Positions 32,510-36,415 of a stretch of DNA of 36,415 bases are shown here, piece after piece. Made by a program: the position numbers and the translations under genes. Origin of the DNA: CAKSQF01 sp964582375 (lineage in GTDB: Bacteria > Bacillota > Clostridia > Oscillospirales > CAG-272); NCBI GenBank assembly GCA_964582375.1, contig CAZORL010000013.1:1-36415 (forward strand). The letters are read 5' to 3'. The notes under the pieces were generated by a model. The model did no database searches. It saw only the letters and a program-made list of their open reading frames with translations, and was not told the origin of the DNA. Positions within the stretch are counted from its first letter, which is position 1; each line of letters starts with the position of its first letter.

Positions 32510-34300
32510 TTGATATTCGGAAAACACATAAATAAATATTATCTGCGACACGCGCCGATGTTGCTACTCGGCCTGGTCGCACTTATACTCGTAGACTACT
32601 TCCAGTTGAAGATACCTGAGTTTTACCGCATCATCATTAACGGAATGAGCGGAGAGGCGATTGAGATCGACGGAGTTCAAAGAGTGTTCGATCTTGAACT
32701 TCTTCTTGACAAGGTATGTCTGCCACTGATCATAACAATCCTCATCATGATCGTCGGAAGATTTTTGTGGAGGATCTGCTTCTTCGGCTCAGCAATTAAG
32801 GTCGAGACCTCACTGCGTACCGAGATGTTTGATCACAGCAGAAAACTCTCCTGCTCATATTATCAGCAAAACAAAGTCGGCGGACTGATGAGCCTTTACA
32901 CAAACGATCTTGAAACGATACAAGAATGCTTTGGCGACGGCGTTATGATGTTCTTTGATGCGCTTTTCCTCGGCATATTGGCATTCATCAAGATGTGGCG
33001 GATGAATATCTTCCTTACATGCCTTTCGATGATCCCCATGGCGTTCATGTTTGTCATCGGCAACATCGTCGGCAAACAAATGACCAAAAGATGGGAAACG
33101 CGACAGGAGGCATTCTCCGATCTGTCCGATTTTTCGCAAGAGAGCTTTTCGGGCATTGCGGTCATAAAGGCATTTGTCAAAGAGACCAAGGAGCTTGCGG
33201 CATTCAAGCATCTTAACACCAAAAACGAGGATACAAACGTCGCATACACGAGAATATCGATGATTCTCGATATTATGATCTCACTCGCGATCGAATCGGT
33301 TATCTGCGTGATCATCGGCTACGGCGGATATCTTGTATACAACGGCGGATTTGACGGCGGACAGCTAATCGAGTATATAGGTTATTTTTCGTCAATCGTT
33401 TGGCCGATCATGGCGATCGCCATGCTGATCGAAAAGACATCACGCGGAAAGGCGTCACTTATACGAGTCAGCGAGTTGCTTGACGCATCGATTGACGTTC
33501 ATGACGCCAAGGATGCCGTAAACATTGAAAATGTTCGCGGAGACATTGAGTTCCGCAATCTGACATTCCGCTATCCTGATGGTGAATTTGATGTGCTGTC
33601 AAATGTGTCTTTCAAGATAAACGCAGGCGAATTTGTCGGTATCGTCGGCAAAACCGGATCGGGAAAAACGACGCTTGTAGATCTTATTCTGCGCACATAT
33701 AACGTCCCGGGCGGCAGTGTGTTCGTCGATGGTCACGATGTTAACAAACTTACGATCAGTTCGGTAAGAAATGCCTGCTCGTATGTTCCGCAGGACAACT
33801 TCCTTTTCTCGGAAACGATCGCACGAAACATCGCTTTCGCAAAAGGGGATGCAGAGCTGTCCGAGGTAGAAGAATATGCAAAGCTTGCCGACATTCACGA
33901 TAACATTATGGGGTTCGGCGAGGGATATATGACAGTCCTCGGCGAGAGAGGCGTCACAGTGTCGGGTGGACAGAAACAGAGGATCTCGATCGCGCGTGCA
34001 CTGCTCAAAAATGCGCCGATACTTATACTCGACGATTCGGTCTCTGCTGTTGATACAAAGACCGAGAAAGTCATACTCGAAAATCTATCAAAGAGTCGCG
34101 CGGGCAAAACCACCCTGCTTATTGCGCACCGCATATCGACGGTCGAGGATGCGGACAAGATCATATTCATAGACGACGGAAAGGTGATCGCGGTCGGCAA
34201 ACACAGCGAGCTGTACGCAAACTGTCCCGAATATCGCCACGCTGTCGATCTGCAAAAGCTCGAACACGAGAGCAGCGAAGGAGGCGAGCAGAATGCATAA
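32510..34300 (+). CDS. ABC exporter half-transporter, subunit with degenerate ATPase site
   Basis: This protein of about 596 residues has six membrane helices (about 10-320) followed by a nucleotide-binding domain with Walker A GKTGSGKTT, signature VSGGQKQR, Walker B ILILDD and H-loop IAHRIST. The catalytic Glu after Walker B is replaced by Asp509 (LILDDSVSAVD), the mark of the non-canonical subunit in heterodimeric exporters such as BmrC or TM287. The start is taken at TTG 32510 because AGGAG lies 8 bases upstream; a TTG at 32480 lies before that site. It overlaps the next gene by 8 bases. Likely cargo: drugs, peptides or lipids. Confidence 0.92.
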   Translation: MIFGKHINKYYLRHAPMLLLGLVALILVDYFQLKIPEFYRIIINGMSGEAIEIDGVQRVFDLELLLDKVCLPLIITILIMIVGRFLWRICFFGSAIKVETSLRTEMFDHSRKLSCSYYQQNKVGGLMSLYTNDLETIQECFGDGVMMFFDALFLGILAFIKMWRMNIFLTCLSMIPMAFMFVIGNIVGKQMTKRWETRQEAFSDLSDFSQESFSGIAVIKAFVKETKELAAFKHLNTKNEDTNVAYTRISMILDIMISLAIESVICVIIGYGGYLVYNGGFDGGQLIEYIGYFSSIVWPIMAIAMLIEKTSRGKASLIRVSELLDASIDVHDAKDAVNIENVRGDIEFRNLTFRYPDGEFDVLSNVSFKINAGEFVGIVGKTGSGKTTLVDLILRTYNVPGGSVFVDGHDVNKLTISSVRNACSYVPQDNFLFSETIARNIAFAKGDAELSEVEEYAKLADIHDNIMGFGEGYMTVLGERGVTVSGGQKQRISIARALLKNAPILILDDSVSAVDTKTEKVILENLSKSRAGKTTLLIAHRISTVEDADKIIFIDDGKVIAVGKHSELYANCPEYRHAVDLQKLEHESSEGGEQNA

Positions 34301-36176
34301 TTATTATCCGCTCCTGCTTGTCGGAGGAATCGTCGGCACAGTGTCGCTCGTGCTTATTCTCGCATATGTCTTTGTCAAGGACAAAAAGCAGTCGATGGGA
34401 TTTGACCGCAACATGAAAGACAGTGAGATAACCAAGCGCCTTCTTGCATACGCAAAACCTTACGCCCATCGCTTTGCATTTGTCGGACTGCTGATGGTCT
34501 GCTCGATCGCTTACGACATAATCTCGCCGATAATCGTCGGCAAAATGGAAGAAGCACTGACAAACGGCGTCGGCATGGGATATCTTTACAAAACGGTCGC
34601 GCTCTACGCATCGATCGTCATCTTTTCCCTGACATGCAGTTACATACAGGCGATCATTTTGCAAAAGACCGGTCAACAGATCGTATCTAAGCTCCGTGAG
34701 GATCTTTTTGTTCACATCGAATCACTCTCGCACGATCAGCTCAGCAAGATCCCGGTCGGCAAGCTCGTTACAAGAGTAACAAACGATACAAACGCCATTT
34801 CGATGATGTTCACAAATCTGCTTGTAAATCTTTGCAAGAATGCGTTCATCGTTATCGGCATACTGATAGCAATGCTCATTCTCAATTACGAGCTGACCCT
34901 AATGATTCTCTGCTTTGTTCCGTTTGTTATCCTTTTCACGGTCATTTTCAGAAAATTCTCGCGTCGCGCATACCGCAAAGTCAAGGACAGAACAACCGAT
35001 ATTAACACATATCTTTCCGAAAATCTGTCGGGAATTAAAATCACACAGATTTTTAATCGCGAAGATGCGAAAATGGAAGAATTTCGCGAAAAAAGCAATA
35101 TGCTTGGAAAAGCAAAGCGCGAGCAGATACTCGTTTTCGGAATCTTCAGACCGCTTGTGTACATGCTGTACATAAGTTCCGTCCTCTGCCTGTTCTATTT
35201 AAGCGGTAAGGGATACATCGATAAGACAGTCTTCCTTGGTCAGACGCTGACAGCACCGACCGTTATAACCTTTTACATGTACATATCGAAATTCTTCACC
35301 CCGATACAGAGCCTTGCCGAACAATTCAGCTGGTTGCAATCGGCGTTCGCGTCTGCGGAAAAGGTATTTTCAATACTTGACATGATCCCCGAGATGGTTG
35401 ACGCACCCGATGCGATCGAACTTGACTCGGTCAGAGGCGAGATCGAGTTCCGCGATGTTTGGTTTGCCTATAATGAGGGCGAATGGGTGCTCAAAGGCGT
35501 CTCGTTCCATGTAAATCCGAACGATACCGTCGCATTCGTCGGTTCTACGGGATCGGGAAAAACCACCATTCTTTCCCTCATATGCCGCAATTACGAGTTC
35601 CAAAAGGGTGAGATTTTGATCGACGGTATCGATATCCGCAAGATCAAGACCGCTTCCCTTCGCCGCCATTTCGGACAGATGCTGCAGGATGTCTTCCTCT
35701 TCTCGGGAACGATCAGAAGCAATATTTTGATGCGAATGGAAGGGGTTTCGGACGATGAAGTCATGGCGGCATGCAAGTATGTCAACGCTGATAAATTTAT
35801 ATCAAAGCTCGAGCAGGGTCTTGATGAGCCGGTTCGCGAGAGAGGCAACAACTTCTCTGCCGGTCAACGACAGCTTTTGTCGTTTGCACGTGCGATCATA
35901 CACAAGCCGTCGGTAATGATACTCGACGAGGCGACCGCCAACATCGATACCGAGACCGAACAACTCATACAGGACAGCCTTGAACGTATGATGAATATCG
36001 GCACGATGCTCATCGTCGCCCACCGACTCTCGACCATACGAAATGCCGATAACATAATCGTGCTCTCACACGGAAAGATAGTCGAGCAAGGAAGTCACGA
36101 CCGGCTGCTTGCCCTCGGCGGAAAATATCATAAGCTCTACACCCTGCAATATCGCAAGGAACAATTAAAAAGATAA
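34293..36176 (+). CDS. ABC exporter half-transporter, catalytic subunit
   Basis: This 627-residue partner of the preceding gene has an extra N-terminal hydrophobic segment (about 5-28), six membrane helices (about 55-340) and a nucleotide-binding domain with Walker A GSTGSGKTT, signature FSAGQRQ, Walker B MILDEA with catalytic Glu546 and H-loop VAHRLST. With the Asp-type partner it should form an asymmetric BmrCD/TM287-288-like exporter in which only one ATP site is fully active. The genes overlap (ATG within the last codons of the first), fitting a 1:1 complex. No regulator gene is adjacent within the window. Confidence 0.93.
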   Translation: MHNYYPLLLVGGIVGTVSLVLILAYVFVKDKKQSMGFDRNMKDSEITKRLLAYAKPYAHRFAFVGLLMVCSIAYDIISPIIVGKMEEALTNGVGMGYLYKTVALYASIVIFSLTCSYIQAIILQKTGQQIVSKLREDLFVHIESLSHDQLSKIPVGKLVTRVTNDTNAISMMFTNLLVNLCKNAFIVIGILIAMLILNYELTLMILCFVPFVILFTVIFRKFSRRAYRKVKDRTTDINTYLSENLSGIKITQIFNREDAKMEEFREKSNMLGKAKREQILVFGIFRPLVYMLYISSVLCLFYLSGKGYIDKTVFLGQTLTAPTVITFYMYISKFFTPIQSLAEQFSWLQSAFASAEKVFSILDMIPEMVDAPDAIELDSVRGEIEFRDVWFAYNEGEWVLKGVSFHVNPNDTVAFVGSTGSGKTTILSLICRNYEFQKGEILIDGIDIRKIKTASLRRHFGQMLQDVFLFSGTIRSNILMRMEGVSDDEVMAACKYVNADKFISKLEQGLDEPVRERGNNFSAGQRQLLSFARAIIHKPSVMILDEATANIDTETEQLIQDSLERMMNIGTMLIVAHRLSTIRNADNIIVLSHGKIVEQGSHDRLLALGGKYHKLYTLQYRKEQLKR

Positions 36177-36180
36177 CTCT

Positions 36181-36217
36181 TCTCCCTTTCGTACATTTGT
36201 GCGAAAGGGAGATTTCA
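36181..36217 (+). terminator. Terminator of the ABC exporter operon
   Basis: An 11-bp stem TCTCCCTTTCG / CGAAAGGGAGA with a 10-base loop starts a few bases after the stop codon. Only TTTC and a later TTTT follow, so the T run is modest. Confidence 0.75.
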
Positions 36218-36235
36218 TGTTTTATTAAAAAAATC

Positions 36236-36264
36236 TTGACAAATCAGTTTTGTGGTGGTATAAT
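36236..36264 (+). promoter_or_regulatory. Promoter of the secreted protein gene at the right edge
   Basis: TTGACA (36236-36241), a 17-base spacer ending in TGTGGTGG, TATAAT (36259-36264): perfect hexamers and spacing with an extended -10. Confidence 0.88.
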
Positions 36265-36278
36265 GTAAGTAACTTACA
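36264..36278. promoter_or_regulatory. Candidate repressor operator, 15-bp palindrome
   Basis: TGTAAGT-A-ACTTACA is a perfect inverted repeat that shares its first T with the -10 box and covers the expected transcription start near 36271. Such a position suits a repressor of the TetR, GntR or MarR type. No such regulator is encoded in the window. Confidence 0.6.
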
Positions 36279-36296
36279 AAATTGGAGGCTTTTCAC

Positions 36297-36415
36297 ATGA
36301 AAACCAAGAAAAAACTGCTTATCTTACTCTCGGCAGTAGTTTTGACCGCAACACTGATCGCCTGCTTTGCACTTTTTGCGGGCGCAGAGTCGGTGACCCC
36401 CGAGATGAAGATAGG
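36297..36415 (+). CDS. Start of a secreted protein (runs off the right edge)
   Basis: GGAGG lies about 8 bases before an ATG at 36297. The 39 visible residues begin MKTKKKLLILLSAVVLTATL, a basic start then a hydrophobic core, and reach a possible signal-peptidase site at AGA-ES. A cysteine at about residue 22 (LIAC) could instead be a lipobox, but the hydrophobic stretch continues beyond it, so ordinary signal-peptide cleavage or a membrane anchor seems likelier. The function cannot be told from this fragment. Strong promoter features and a palindromic operator precede it. Confidence 0.8.
   Translation, partial: MKTKKKLLILLSAVVLTATLIACFALFAGAESVTPEMKI

Overview
The window looks like chromosome of an anaerobic, endospore-forming member of the Clostridia (Firmicutes), probably a gut or rumen Oscillospiraceae-type bacterium. 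The sporulation genes sigG, gerW (ytfJ) and ytfI and a dacF/dacB-type carboxypeptidase point to a spore former. The rplU-prp-rpmA order, with an L27 carrying a cleavable N-terminus, is a Firmicutes trait. A GH43-type lipoprotein and a broken dockerin fragment suggest a plant-fibre degrader. Base composition and gene style are uniform, and no insertion sequence, phage gene, tRNA or rRNA was seen.

Positions 1-5326 hold the proximal part of a type II (most likely II-A) CRISPR-Cas locus on the minus strand: cas9, cas1 and the start of cas2, which runs off the left edge. The repeat-spacer array, and csn2 if present, are not in the window. A tracrRNA gene with its own strong promoter lies just upstream of cas9 on the opposite strand. 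The best promoter for the cas operon lies beyond the tracrRNA, so the cas9 leader would be antisense to the whole tracrRNA.

Positions 5446-6568 (+) are the L21-Prp-L27 ribosomal operon. A shared terminator separates it from a minus-strand operon, miaB - YlbF-family protein - lipoprotein (9153 to 6627). Rightward from 9227 come the GH43-type lipoprotein, sigG and a three-part aldo/keto reductase-ferredoxin-DUF1893 fusion. Positions 13862-14777 are decaying DNA: a dockerin remnant (+), a bidirectional terminator and a membrane-protein pseudogene (-). The next minus-strand unit is gluQ - MATE transporter - tex (- pseudogene), from a promoter at 19386-19414.

From 32278 down to 19498 almost every gene is on the minus strand. 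The order is lon - engB - lysA - M50 protease - scpA - scpB - lipoprotein - ytfI - gerW - dac - rluB, then pcrA from its own promoter with a terminator-like hairpin in its leader. This links protein quality control, ribosome assembly, lysine/diaminopimelate synthesis, chromosome condensation and spore-coat/cortex functions. The right end (32437-36415, +) carries a heterodimeric ABC exporter and the start of a secreted protein whose promoter overlaps a perfect 15-bp palindrome.

Most promoters have TTGACA-like and TATAAT-like boxes 17 bp apart, and several have TGG directly before the -10 box. Several genes start with TTG or GTG (sigG, ytfI, scpA, gluQ, first ABC gene).
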